Assembly: GCF_001618425.1 (NCBI RefSeq)
Contig: NZ_BDCU01000059.1
Span: 1 to 64,000, forward strand
DNA from: Nocardia fusca NBRC 14340
GTDB lineage: Bacteria > Actinomycetota > Actinomycetes > Mycobacteriales > Mycobacteriaceae
Direction of reading: 5' to 3'
Length of the DNA: 64,000 nt
Shown: positions 1 through 7,729 of the stretch, piece after piece
How the letters are laid out: every line of letters begins with the position of its first letter
Position numbering within the stretch: the first letter of the stretch is position 1
Program-made: the position numbers and the translations under genes
Notes under the pieces: model-generated
The model's input: only the letters and a program-made list of their open reading frames with translations
Databases searched by the model: none
Told to the model about the DNA's origin: nothing

Positions 1-1005
1 GGCAGTGTCCTCAAAGCCTGTGCGGTCGAGGTGCGGGTTTGATTTGATGTGTGGTCGTGGCGCGTAGGCATGAGTTGACCGAGGAACAGTGGCGCACGAT
101 CGAGCCGTTGTTGCCGGTCTCGGGGGCAAAAGGCCGTCCGCGGGTGGATGACCGGCGGATCCTGAACGCGATGCTCTACAAGGCCAAGACCGGTGTGGCG
201 TGGCGGGACCTGCCCGAACAATACGGGCCCTGGAAAACGGTCTACAACCGGTTCTGGCGGTGGTCCCGCAACGGCACCCTGGCGATGCTCGTGGCGCAGG
301 TGCAGGTGATCGCCGAAGCGATCGACGAACTCGATCGTGAAGTGTCGGTGGCTTCCTCGCTCGTGCGCGTTCATCAGCACGCCGCCGGCGCTCGAACGCG
401 TGTGGTTCACAGAGGAGGACAACGGATCCGGGTGCGGGCACAGCGAACCAGTTGATCATGCCATCGGACGTTCTCGTGGTGGCCCGACTACGAAAATCCA
501 TCTGGCTTGTGACGGCCACGGCCGGCCGCTGACGCTGCTGCTGACCGCGGGCAACGTCAACGATTGCACCATGTTCACCCAGGTCTTGGCCGGGATCTGG
601 ATACCGAAACCCGGTCGAGGCCAATTATGGAAGCGACCGCGGCGGATCCTGGCGGACAAGGGATACTCCACCCGCGCTATCCGCGCTCATCTGCGCACTC
701 GTGGGATCGCCGCCACGATCCCCGAACGCGTCGATCAGCAGGCCAACCGGCGTCGCCGTGGCAGTGCCGGTGGCCGGCCGCCGGTGTTCGATCCGGTGGC
801 CTACCGGCGGCGCAACGTGGTCGAACGCTGCTTCAACTGGCTCAAAGAGTATCGAGCGATCGCCACTCGTTACGACAAAACCGCCACTTCCTACCGCGGG
901 ATGCTCGACCTGGCTACCCTGCAATGCATATTTAATTGCGCATATCTGAGTATCACAATTCCACGAACAGCGTGGAAGAGCCCGGTCCGCGAGCCAATCC
1001 ACTGA
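1..1005 (+). mobile_element. IS5-family insertion sequence remnant
   Basis: The left edge of the window carries an insertion sequence of the IS5 superfamily, recognised from its transposase. No convincing terminal inverted repeat partner for the first bases could be found to the right of the transposase, so the right end is undefined and the left end may lie outside the window. Confidence 0.55.
51..1005 (+). pseudogene. IS5-family transposase, frame-disrupted and missing a catalytic Asp
   Basis: Two overlapping reading frames make one IS5-type transposase. The first (51-455, GTG start) has the N-terminal domain with LTEEQWRTIEPLLP and the HQHAAGAR segment. The second (readable from about 390 to 1005) continues with HAIGRSRGGPTTKIHLACDG, LADKGYS (second acidic residue) and NVVERCFNWLKEYR (catalytic Glu). 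The second frame is +1 relative to the first, and no slippery run is visible at the junction (about 390-430). In the first frame the catalytic Asp expected in the VSVDSS-type motif is Ala101 (codon GCT at 351-353, one base from GAT). Known IS5 relatives may use programmed frameshifting, but loss of the Asp argues that this copy is inactive. The family assignment is firm; the cause of the frame break is inferred. Confidence 0.8.
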
Positions 1006-1101
1006 AGCTGGAGTCCGCAAGCCGCGCGGCCGTGTCGACTCGATCGACTTGGTGTCACCGGACACGAAACGTGTCCTGCCGAGCGCCACTACCGTGAGGC
1101 T

Positions 1102-1644
1102 ATGCCCGGCCCACTCCCCCAGCCCGGAACGCTCCTCGTGCTGCGCGGCAACTCCGGATCCGGCAAATCCACCATCGCCCGCGCCCTGCACCAGCACTTC
1201 GACCACGGCCGAGCCACCCTGATCGCCCAGGACAACATCCGACGCACCATCCTGCGCGAACCCGACACCCCCGACGCCTTCAACATCGAACTGATCGAAC
1301 TCATCGCCACCACCTGCCTACCCCGCTGACAACTGGTCATCGTCGAAGGAATCCTCGACACCGACCACTACTGGCCCATGCTCGAAACACTCACCCGAGC
1401 ACAACGCGCCTTCTTCTACGCCTGGGACCTCACATTCGAACAAACCCTCACCCGGCATGCCCAACGGCCACAAGCCACCGAGTTCGGCGAGACCGCAATG
1501 CGGTCGTGGTACCACGGATGGCAACCACTGCCCTTCGTCACCGAAACCCGCATCGACCACACCTGGACCCAGAACGCCACCACCGAACGGATCCTTCACG
1601 ACCTACACGAATCAGAACATCAGGACCAGACCGCGTCGAGCTGA
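1102..1644 (+). pseudogene. P-loop nucleotide kinase (AAA_33/zeta-toxin-like) with in-frame stop
   Basis: The frame opens with ATG at 1102 and carries a Walker A motif GNSGSGKST near residue 15, then a typical small P-loop phosphotransferase fold (IAQDNIRRTIL). TGA at 1327-1329 stops it after 75 codons. Translation in the same frame continues immediately as QLVIVEGILDTDHYW and runs to 1644 with no further stop, giving about 180 codons in total, a normal size for this family. This looks like one gene killed by a single nonsense change; no alternative start with a ribosome site is visible for the second half. Substrate is unknown. It sits between an IS remnant and lsr2, a region that looks degraded. 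Readthrough is a less likely alternative. Confidence 0.65.
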
Positions 1645-1813
1645 GCTCCGAGCGAAACATCGGACTACTCCCCCCTGGGGGACCCAGACCAAGTCTCTCG
1701 CAACACCGGTTCACGGCCCAGGTCAGTCATTCATGCCCATACAGGCCGCCGGAAACACCTTGCAGCACAACGACAGTTCCGCGGACACCTGACCTGTCAG
1801 GCTCGCCCTGGAA

Positions 1814-2140
1814 TCAGCTCGCCGCCCGCTGGTATGCCTGCAGCACCGTGGAGGGAATCCGGCCACGCTCGGGCACGTCATGCCCATTGCGGCGCGCCCA
1901 CTCCCGCACCGCCTTCGCATCCTTGTGCCGACCCGCCGCATGAGCCTTGACCCGGCTTCGTCCCCCGACCTTGCGCGCGAACGGAATCCACTTGTCCAGG
2001 CCGGCACGGAGATCCCGCGCATTCGCCTCGGACAGGTCGATCTCATAGTCCACCCCGTCGATCCCGAACGAAACGGTCTCAGCGGCCGCGGACGCGCCAT
2101 CCAGATCGTCGATCACGGTCACCACAACCTTGCGCGCCAC
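1814..2140 (-). CDS. lsr2: Lsr2-family nucleoid-associated protein
   Basis: 108 residues, close to the usual 110-115 of Lsr2. The N-terminal dimerisation domain starts ARKVVVTVIDDLDG and includes SFGIDGVDYEIDLS. The C-terminal DNA-binding domain reads AVREWARRNGHDVPERGRI, with the RGR-type AT-hook-like segment of the family. The GTG at 2140 is chosen because GGAGG lies about 8 bases upstream and homologues begin at this residue. Lsr2 bridges AT-rich DNA and silences horizontally acquired genes in actinobacteria. Many genomes carry extra copies on mobile DNA, so this copy beside an IS remnant may be an accessory paralogue rather than the housekeeping gene. That last point is inference. Confidence 0.93.
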   Translation of the reverse strand: MARKVVVTVIDDLDGASAAAETVSFGIDGVDYEIDLSEANARDLRAGLDKWIPFARKVGGRSRVKAHAAGRHKDAKAVREWARRNGHDVPERGRIPSTVLQAYQRAAS

Positions 2141-2991
2141 TCTCCACACCTCCACTAACCAAAACCCGCCCGACCACTGCACTCTCCGGCAGAGTAACAG
2201 CGCCTCACCGGCCCCCGCGCACAACACCGACGAAAACAGTTCCCTGCCGGGACGGCATCCAATGGATACATCCAGCGCTGCGTGCCAAGATCAGCGCCTG
2301 GACACTCAGGACGAGGATTCGCGGTGCCCGCCGACAGCGCCGGTCCATGTCAGAAAGCGCTTACGGTGACCAATCCTGTCCCGCAACTGCGCCGGTCCCA
2401 ACCATGACAGGAGCCTGTCGCAGGCTGGTTTCTCATCCTTGATGCCGGTCACAAACGGTCTTTCGGAATGGCTCGTGACTCCGGTCCGAGGTACACCAGC
2501 CACTCTTGGTGCCCGTTGACGACGATGCGGGGGAATGTATCCCAACCACAGGTCAGTCGGCCGATATTGCAGAACCGGAATGACATCAGCGATATGGCGA
2601 AATGTGGCGCGCTACGATGACCTGCCGTTTTCTCAGTACTCTCTCAGCTCAACCCGAGTTGAACCCCCACAAGTACCCACCTGCGGCTTCGCGTTGATCC
2701 AATGAAACAACCCGCTCCACCCGCGTAGATAACCGCAGGTAGAACGGGTGACACGGCATAGTGGTTGTGTCCGGAGGGGGAATCGACCACTACGCCCACG
2801 CATTCCGTCAGCGCCATCTTCTGGTCGTCCAATAGGGCGGCGCTGGCCTGTTTCGGAACGCGGGGCTATTGCTCTGGACGGAGCACCCGGCATCGCCGGT
2901 AACCGCGATCGATCCCGAGCCAGCGAAGGTCGATCGCACCCACCACGAGCAGAAGGGCCTTATGGCCCTCGGGTAGCGACTCGAGGCACTG
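2141..2991. other. Intergenic stretch without a recognisable gene
   Basis: About 850 bases between the lsr2 promoter side and the SHOCT gene. Short open frames here have no recognisable domains and no ribosome sites. Two inverted repeats stand out: GACAGG-AG-CCTGTC near 2404, and ACCTGCGG (about 2682) with CCGCAGGT (about 2733). A third dyad at 2955-2968 is listed separately. The base composition is slightly lower in GC than the flanking genes. It may be decayed gene remnants. Confidence 0.4.
2955..2968. promoter_or_regulatory. DosR-box-like dyad upstream of SHOCT gene
   Basis: GGGCCTTATGGCCC matches 11 of 14 positions of the skewed box GGGACTTTCGGCCC and is itself an inverted repeat (GGGCC..GGCCC). 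It lies about 100 bases before the likely SHOCT coding start. It is isolated from the main DosR island, so the assignment is weak. Confidence 0.3.
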
Positions 2992-3075
2992 GTGGTACCG
3001 AGCGGGCGCGACCACGCTCGATGGCAAAGAACAATCTCGAGCGAGGAGATTTCGACGTACTGGTGCGGGCACGGT

Positions 3076-3318
3076 ATGAACGGTTGGGGCGTTGTCCTGA
3101 TGGTCATAGCGATGGTGCTGCTTACCGGACTGATCACGGTTGCCGTCGTCGCGATCATCCGCACGGTGTCGGCCTCACCGCGGTCTTGGGGAACTTCTTC
3201 TCTGCCGGGAACGAATGCCGAGCAGCTGCTCGCGGACCGCTTCGCGCGTGGGGAGCTCGACGACGAGGAGTACCGCCGCCGCCTGCACACCTTGCGCACC
3301 GGATCTCCTCCGCGTTGA
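3076..3318 (+). CDS. Small membrane protein with C-terminal SHOCT domain
   Basis: 80 residues from ATG 3076: one membrane helix (residues about 5-28, VVLMVIAMVLLTGLITVAVVAII), then a SHOCT motif, AEQLLADRFARGELDDEEY, near the C-terminus. SHOCT domains are short oligomerisation modules often found at the ends of membrane or PH-like proteins; no enzyme activity is expected. The start is uncertain. Relatives usually begin a few residues earlier with M-x-W-x-x-HGM. Here the matching codon is ACG at 3055, six bases after a GAGGAG ribosome site (3043-3048), suggesting either a mutated ATG or a rare ACG start. GTG at 2992 is a third option. Partner and pathway are unknown. Confidence 0.7.
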   Translation: MNGWGVVLMVIAMVLLTGLITVAVVAIIRTVSASPRSWGTSSLPGTNAEQLLADRFARGELDDEEYRRRLHTLRTGSPPR

Positions 3319-3662
3319 CCCGGCCGCCGGCACCGGCCACGCACAACGGGCGAGGTCGATCCGCTGAATCGTCATCGGACCGATCGCGCGCCACCATAAC
3401 CGGGCCGCAGATCGCAGCCATTTCGTTGGGCGCCTCGACACCGAACGCCTCCAGCGGAGTGCGCTCACCCGGTAGTCAACGCGCGATACGTCATTACGTC
3501 CTCTACCGGGCCGAGCGTCGCGCCGGGTAATCAACCGGTGGCAATCCGCGATGGTGCCGTCGACAGCGCTACCGGAACATCACGGCAGGGGTCCGCGGCG
3601 GCGGCGCTTCTGTCTCCCGGCCGTTCGGCCGTGGGCATACGCCGAATATGGAGCTCGCCTTG
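3319..3662. other. Intergenic stretch, nothing recognised
   Basis: 344 bases between the convergent SHOCT and DUF302 genes. No domain, RNA gene or strong hairpin with a U-tract was seen. Confidence 0.4.
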
Positions 3663-4085
3663 TCAATGCGTGGTTGCATGGAGAGAGTTGATGGCAGCCC
3701 GGAGTCTCATCGAGGCCTCCTCGGCGACGGATGTCAGTGCTGATTCTCCGGTGACCTGAACCATAACGTTCGGATTCATCGCTTCGACCAGTACATCGGT
3801 GTCCTTTGCGGGATCACGACGAACGATAACGTTGCAGGGCAACAGGAGCCCGATCTGGCGATCGATGTCGACAGCGCGGTGGGCCAGCGGTGGATTGCAG
3901 GCACCGAGGATGAGATAGTCCTCCATTTCGTGGCCGAGCTTGGCCTGGAGCGTGGCGCGCATATCGATTTCGGTGAGTATGCCGAATCCTTGCTCCGACA
4001 AGGCCGCGCGCGTGCGTTGCACCGCGTCGTCGAACGTGGTGGTCAAAGTGGTGGAAATCGCCAGTCCGGTGGTGGTGTCGGTCAT
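3663..4085 (-). CDS. DUF302 domain protein
   Basis: 140 residues covering one complete DUF302 domain. Typical segments are the N-terminal FDDAVQRTRAALSEQGFGIL, the middle ILGACNPPLAHRAVD, and LLLPCNVIVRR before the C-terminal helices. ATG 4085 follows AGGAG about 9 bases upstream. It is the last gene of a leftward operon: CsoR-like repressor, YgaP-like membrane protein, DUF302. DUF302 proteins are small alpha/beta proteins, commonly found with sulfur, thiol or metal stress genes, and their biochemical role is not established. A second DUF302 copy is fused to a GyrI-like domain at 43680. The operon context suggests a role in thiol or persulfide stress (inference). Confidence 0.88.
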   Translation of the reverse strand: MTDTTTGLAISTTLTTTFDDAVQRTRAALSEQGFGILTEIDMRATLQAKLGHEMEDYLILGACNPPLAHRAVDIDRQIGLLLPCNVIVRRDPAKDTDVLVEAMNPNVMVQVTGESALTSVAEEASMRLRAAINSLHATTH

Positions 4086-4128
4086 CTGCTCATCTCCTGT
4101 TCCGGTGGGTGGCTGTGTCCGCGCGGAT

Positions 4129-4374
4129 TCAGGTGCGCGGGTTCGTGCAGGTGAAGGAACCGGCGGGGACGCCGAGACGTGCCATGATCAGTGTCGCTGG
4201 GCACCAGCCGACCGCACTGTAGAGCAGCAGGTTCGCTCCGACGAGCATGGCAAGGACCAGCCACCACGGGGACAGCACGGCGGCCAGGCCGGTACTCACC
4301 AGGACCAGGACTCCGGCAAGCGACGGGACCAGGCGGTCGATGGTCCATTCGCGGTGACGTACAAGGGTCGACAT
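4129..4374 (-). CDS. YgaP-like (DUF2892) inner-membrane protein
   Basis: 81 residues with two closely spaced hydrophobic segments (about 15-36 and 38-60: LVPSLAGVLVLVSTGLAAVL and LVLAMLVGANLLLYSAVGW) followed by WCPATLIMARLGV, the hallmark end of the DUF2892 membrane domain that in E. coli YgaP is fused to a rhodanese. The ribosome site GAAGGA precedes ATG 4374. It is the middle gene of the repressor operon, 42 bases after the repressor stop. YgaP is a membrane rhodanese handling sulfane sulfur. Only the membrane part is present here, so a direct sulfurtransferase role is not supported, but the family link fits a sulfide or persulfide response. Confidence 0.85.
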   Translation of the reverse strand: MSTLVRHREWTIDRLVPSLAGVLVLVSTGLAAVLSPWWLVLAMLVGANLLLYSAVGWCPATLIMARLGVPAGSFTCTNPRT

Positions 4375-4416
4375 ATTCGTCCGTCCTTCTGCTGACGGTT
4401 CCTGGACACGCGGAGG

Positions 4417-4683
4417 TCAGGCCAACGCGAGGAACAGTTTTTCCAGCTCGTCGACAGTCATCGGGTTGGTGTCCGCATCCTCGCGGTCGAGGCATTCACG
4501 CAAACCGGTGGCGACGATTTTGAATCCGGCGCGGTCCAGCGCGCGGGATACGGCCGCGAGCTGGGTGACCACGTCTTTGCAGTCGCGTCCGGCCTCGATC
4601 ATCGCGATGACACCCGCGAGTTGGCCGTGGGCGCGGCGCAGCCGGTTGAGTACGGGAGCGATGGTGTTCTCGTCGCCGATCAT
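4417..4683 (-). CDS. CsoR/CstR-family transcriptional repressor
   Basis: 88 residues, the normal size for the DUF156 (CsoR/RcnR/FrmR/CstR) family of all-helical repressors. The first conserved Cys is Cys35 in GRDCKDVVTQL and the second is Cys64 in GLRECLD. The His that completes the Cu(I) site in CsoR, four residues before the second Cys, is Gly60 here. Keeping two Cys without the His, and the GRDCKDVVTQ segment, resembles CstR, the persulfide sensor, more than copper CsoR. ATG 4683 has GAGGAG upstream. Its promoter holds the palindrome at 4719, and two similar sites lie at 6976 and 7007, so it probably represses itself, the MMPL gene and the thiol-protein gene. The persulfide ligand is inferred. 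Confidence 0.9.
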   Translation of the reverse strand: MIGDENTIAPVLNRLRRAHGQLAGVIAMIEAGRDCKDVVTQLAAVSRALDRAGFKIVATGLRECLDREDADTNPMTVDELEKLFLALA

Positions 4684-4718
4684 GGTGTGTTTCTCCTCTT
4701 CACGTCCCCCACCTCATA

Positions 4719-4734
4719 ATACCCCCCAGGGTAT
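4719..4734. promoter_or_regulatory. CsoR/CstR-type operator upstream of repressor operon
   Basis: ATACCCCCCAGGGTAT is a 16-base inverted repeat (ATACCC..GGGTAT) 36 bases before the repressor start. It is the same size and nearly the same sequence as the two sites at 6976 and 7007, and GC-tract palindromes of this kind are the usual targets of the family. Confidence 0.75.
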
Positions 4735-4765
4735 CGGGTCAGCGTGAGTCGGGCAGGGACATCGG

Positions 4766-6955
4766 TCAGTGGTGAGCGAAACTGATGCTCGGCAGCACTC
4801 TGCGCAACCAGCGGGGCGACCACCACGCACCGTGGCCGGTCAATCGCAGAATGACCGGTAGCAGGACCAACCGCACCACGAGCGCGTCGAGCAGGACCGC
4901 GACGCCGAGGATGATTCCCATTTCCTTGGGTGGCAGCGGCTGGGCCAGAGCGAAGGTGAAGAACACCGCGACCATGACCGCGGCCGCCGCGAAGATCACC
5001 CGCCCGGAATGCGCCAGTCCGTCGATGTGGGCGGCCTTCGGGTCCTCGGTGCGCTCGTAGTGCTCTTTGGCGGTTGCCAGCAGGAACACGGTGTAATCCA
5101 TGGCGATCGCGAAGATCATGGCGAAGAAGAACACCGGACCCCAGCCGTCGAGGAATCCCTGCGGGGTGAAGCCGAGCAGGCTCGCGCCGTGACCGTCCTG
5201 GAAGATCAGTTTCGCCACACCGAACGCGGCGGCGGTCGACAGCAGGCTGACCAGGGTGCCCAGCGCCGCGATGAGTGGAGCCTGCAGCGCGACCAGCAGC
5301 AGCACGAAACCGAGTACGAGGATCACGCCGACGATGATCGGCAGATAGTCGTCGAGCGCCTGCTGCAGATCCAGGTTCTCCGCGGGTGCGCCGCCGACGA
5401 TCGCCTGGTCGGGTAGCCGCTCCCGCAGGTCGTCGAGGATCGCACCCATGCGTTCGTCGGAGGGGTCGACTTCGGGCAGGGCCTGCAGCATCACCAGATC
5501 CGATCCGTCACCGGAGGACTGGGCGGGGGTGACCATGGCGACACCGTCGGTGGCCGCGGCCAGACGTCCGGTTTCGGCTGCGTCTCCGGCCGGGGCGACG
5601 ATCTGCAGCGCTCCCGGAGCACCGGGGCCCAGCTGCCGTTGCACGAGTTCATACCCTTGACGCACCGGTGCGTCCGCGGGCACGACCTGGATCGAGGGCA
5701 TCGCGACCTTCAACCCCAGCACCGGAATCGACAGCCCGATCAGCACGGCGAGCGCGGCGACCGCGAACGGCCACGGGTGGTTGTGCAGCGTCGCGCCCCA
5801 TCGCGCGAAATGCGGGGACCGGTGCTGTTGCCGTTTCGCGTACGGGAGCGCACCTGCGTTGATCTTCTTGCCCAGGGCGCCCAGCGTCGCGGGTAGCAGC
5901 GTCAGGGTAGCGGCGAGTACGAACACCACGGCCAGCATGATGCCGACGGCCATCGTGCGCACCGCCGGAGCCGGGACGAGCAGCACCGCCGACAAACTGA
6001 CCAATACCGTGATGCCCGACAGCACAACCGCCTTGCCGGCGGTGTCCATGGTTTCGGCGACCGCCCGCCGGGTGTCGGCTGTTCTGGTCAGCGCGTCCCG
6101 GAAGCGCGCGACGATGAACAGGGCGTAATCGATTCCGAGCGCGAGGGCGAACATCATCGCGAAGTTCATCGCCCACACCGAGATGGGTGTGATCTGGTTC
6201 AGCAGCACCAGTCCACCGGCGGAGGCCACCAGACCGGCGACGGTCAGCAGCAGCGGCAGCCCCGCAGCGACCAGGGACCCGAATGCCAATACCATGATCG
6301 CGAGCGTTACCGGCCAGGAGAACAACTCGGCCTTGACCATGGCGTCGTGATTGGCCTTGTTGAAATCACTCCAGAGGGCGGACGCGCCCGTCGGATAGAC
6401 CTCCACTCCCCCGTCCGACAGCGCCGTCAGGGCCTCTTTGTGGTCATCGACTGCCCGAACCATATCGTCGGTGGATGCGTTCGCGCCCGCGATGAGGATC
6501 CCGGTGTGACCGTCGGGACTGATCGTCGTTCCCGGCTGCGGAGCGATCACGGGCCCGAATCGGTCGTCCCCGGCGAACACCTGAGTGATCTCGCCGATCA
6601 CCTGGGTCATCGCGGGACTGCCGACGGTCTCGGTGCCGGAGTGCACGACCACCTGCACAGCGGCCGAGGAGTTCCCGCCGAAGTGCTGTTCGGCGACTTC
6701 ACGCACGCGCACCGACTCCGACCCGTCGGCCTGCCAGCCCGCACCCGCGAGCGAGGTGAACACACTGGGCGCGGCGGCGCCGAGGGCGATCAGCACTACC
6801 AGCCATACCCCGAAAACCAGGCGCGCGCGCCCGGCCATGGTCGCACCCATTCGCGCGAGCGGCCCACCCAGCGGCGTGGGCGAGGGTGTCGGGGCGACCG
6901 CGGTCGCAACGCGTGTCGACCCGCCGCCTCCCCGCTTCCGAGTTTCTTCGCTCAT
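4766..6955 (-). CDS. MMPL-family RND transporter
   Basis: 729 residues with the standard MMPL layout: one N-terminal helix (about residue 45-70), an extracytoplasmic domain, five helices around residues 195-355, a second extracytoplasmic domain (about 390-540) and five C-terminal helices. Hallmarks are MNFAMMFALALGIDYALFIV in the first half and FAMIFAIAMDYTVFLLAT in the second, carrying the Asp-Tyr pairs of the proton relay. The size is typical of the short YdfJ-like actinobacterial MMPLs, not the 950-residue lipid exporters. ATG 6955 is chosen over GTG 6961 because GGAGGAG sits seven bases before it. Two palindromes overlap its promoter, so it is probably de-repressed with the CsoR/CstR regulon. 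The cargo is unknown; efflux of a thiol, metal or lipid adduct is possible. Confidence 0.93.
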   Translation of the reverse strand: MSEETRKRGGGGSTRVATAVAPTPSPTPLGGPLARMGATMAGRARLVFGVWLVVLIALGAAAPSVFTSLAGAGWQADGSESVRVREVAEQHFGGNSSAAVQVVVHSGTETVGSPAMTQVIGEITQVFAGDDRFGPVIAPQPGTTISPDGHTGILIAGANASTDDMVRAVDDHKEALTALSDGGVEVYPTGASALWSDFNKANHDAMVKAELFSWPVTLAIMVLAFGSLVAAGLPLLLTVAGLVASAGGLVLLNQITPISVWAMNFAMMFALALGIDYALFIVARFRDALTRTADTRRAVAETMDTAGKAVVLSGITVLVSLSAVLLVPAPAVRTMAVGIMLAVVFVLAATLTLLPATLGALGKKINAGALPYAKRQQHRSPHFARWGATLHNHPWPFAVAALAVLIGLSIPVLGLKVAMPSIQVVPADAPVRQGYELVQRQLGPGAPGALQIVAPAGDAAETGRLAAATDGVAMVTPAQSSGDGSDLVMLQALPEVDPSDERMGAILDDLRERLPDQAIVGGAPAENLDLQQALDDYLPIIVGVILVLGFVLLLVALQAPLIAALGTLVSLLSTAAAFGVAKLIFQDGHGASLLGFTPQGFLDGWGPVFFFAMIFAIAMDYTVFLLATAKEHYERTEDPKAAHIDGLAHSGRVIFAAAAVMVAVFFTFALAQPLPPKEMGIILGVAVLLDALVVRLVLLPVILRLTGHGAWWSPRWLRRVLPSISFAHH

Positions 6956-6975
6956 CGGCACACTCCTCCGTTCAT

Positions 6976-6991
6976 ATACCCCCGGGGGTAT
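6976..6991. promoter_or_regulatory. CsoR/CstR-type operator, MMPL-proximal site
   Basis: ATACCCCCGGGGGTAT is a perfect 16-base palindrome just upstream of the MMPL ribosome site. Its centre is 31 bases (about three helix turns) from the next site, which would put two repressor tetramers on one face of the DNA. Confidence 0.8.
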
Positions 6992-7006
6992 TCATCCCGG
7001 CCGACT

Positions 7007-7022
7007 ATACCCCGGGGGGTAT
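7007..7022. promoter_or_regulatory. CsoR/CstR-type operator, second site
   Basis: ATACCCCGGGGGGTAT, flanked by further symmetric T and A bases (7006, 7023). It lies in the divergent region between the MMPL gene and the thiol-protein gene and could control both. Confidence 0.8.
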
Positions 7023-7115
7023 ATTGATGCCATCGGGCCACTCGTGCATCGCGCTTCCACGGAGGACTCGCACAAGCCGTCCCGGCCCACGAGCCGCACT
7101 GAAGGAGGAACGACC

Positions 7116-7724
7116 ATGATCGAGATCGATCTGTATCTGGACCCGGTGTGCCCGTTCGCGTGGGTGACGGCGGGCTGGTTGCTCGACAGCGCAGCCGACG
7201 CCCACCGGGTGACTCTGCGGCAGATGAGCCTGGCGGTGCTCAACGAAGGTAACGACGCCGATACCGGCCACCAACCGATGATCGATCGATCGCGTCGGGT
7301 GGGCAGACTATTCGCCGCGGCTGCCGAACGGTACGACGAGGCCGTCTTCACCACGCTCTACCGGGAATTCGGATCACAACTACACATGGAAGGCCGACCG
7401 CCGGAAACTGCCTCGTTCAACGCCTTGTCCGGCGCCGGCCTCGACCCCGCGTTGACCGGTGCACTCGACGAGGCCGCATACGATCCCGCGGTGGCTCGCT
7501 TTCACCGAGCGAGTCAGGACACGCTCGGCGGCCCGGGCGGCAGCCCGATCATTTCGATCGACGGACGCGGATTCGCCGGACCGGTCCTCACCGCGCCGCC
7601 GCGCCCCGAGCGGGGCCGTGCATTGCTCGAGGCCCTCGTCACCACGGCCACTGTCCCGGAATTCGCCGCTCTGCAACGCCCCTACCAGGGACCGCCGTCC
7701 TTCTCCCCCACCGAAGACCGGTGA
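7116..7724 (+). CDS. DsbA-family thiol protein, Rv2466c-like, with single active-site Cys
   Basis: 202 residues with the thioredoxin-like fold plus helical insert of the DsbA/FrnE group. The start IEIDLYLDPVCPFAWVTAGW aligns with M. tuberculosis Rv2466c, the mycothiol-dependent nitroreductase, as does the later SLAVLNEGND segment and the GSPIISIDGRGFAGPVL region before the C-terminus. Rv2466c has a CPWC motif. Here it is CPFA (Cys11), so the resolving Cys is gone, leaving a monothiol enzyme that would need mycothiol or another thiol for turnover. ATG 7116 follows AAGGAGG. It is divergent from the MMPL gene and shares its operators, so it is probably controlled by the CsoR/CstR-like repressor. 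A 2-hydroxychromene-carboxylate-isomerase-like role is the alternative. Confidence 0.88.
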   Translation: MIEIDLYLDPVCPFAWVTAGWLLDSAADAHRVTLRQMSLAVLNEGNDADTGHQPMIDRSRRVGRLFAAAAERYDEAVFTTLYREFGSQLHMEGRPPETASFNALSGAGLDPALTGALDEAAYDPAVARFHRASQDTLGGPGGSPIISIDGRGFAGPVLTAPPRPERGRALLEALVTTATVPEFAALQRPYQGPPSFSPTEDR

Positions 7725-7729
7725 GACGC

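Noticed and set aside
2306..2545. 79-codon minus-strand frame between lsr2 and the SHOCT gene
   Set aside because: No domain, no ribosome site, unusual composition; treated as intergenic.
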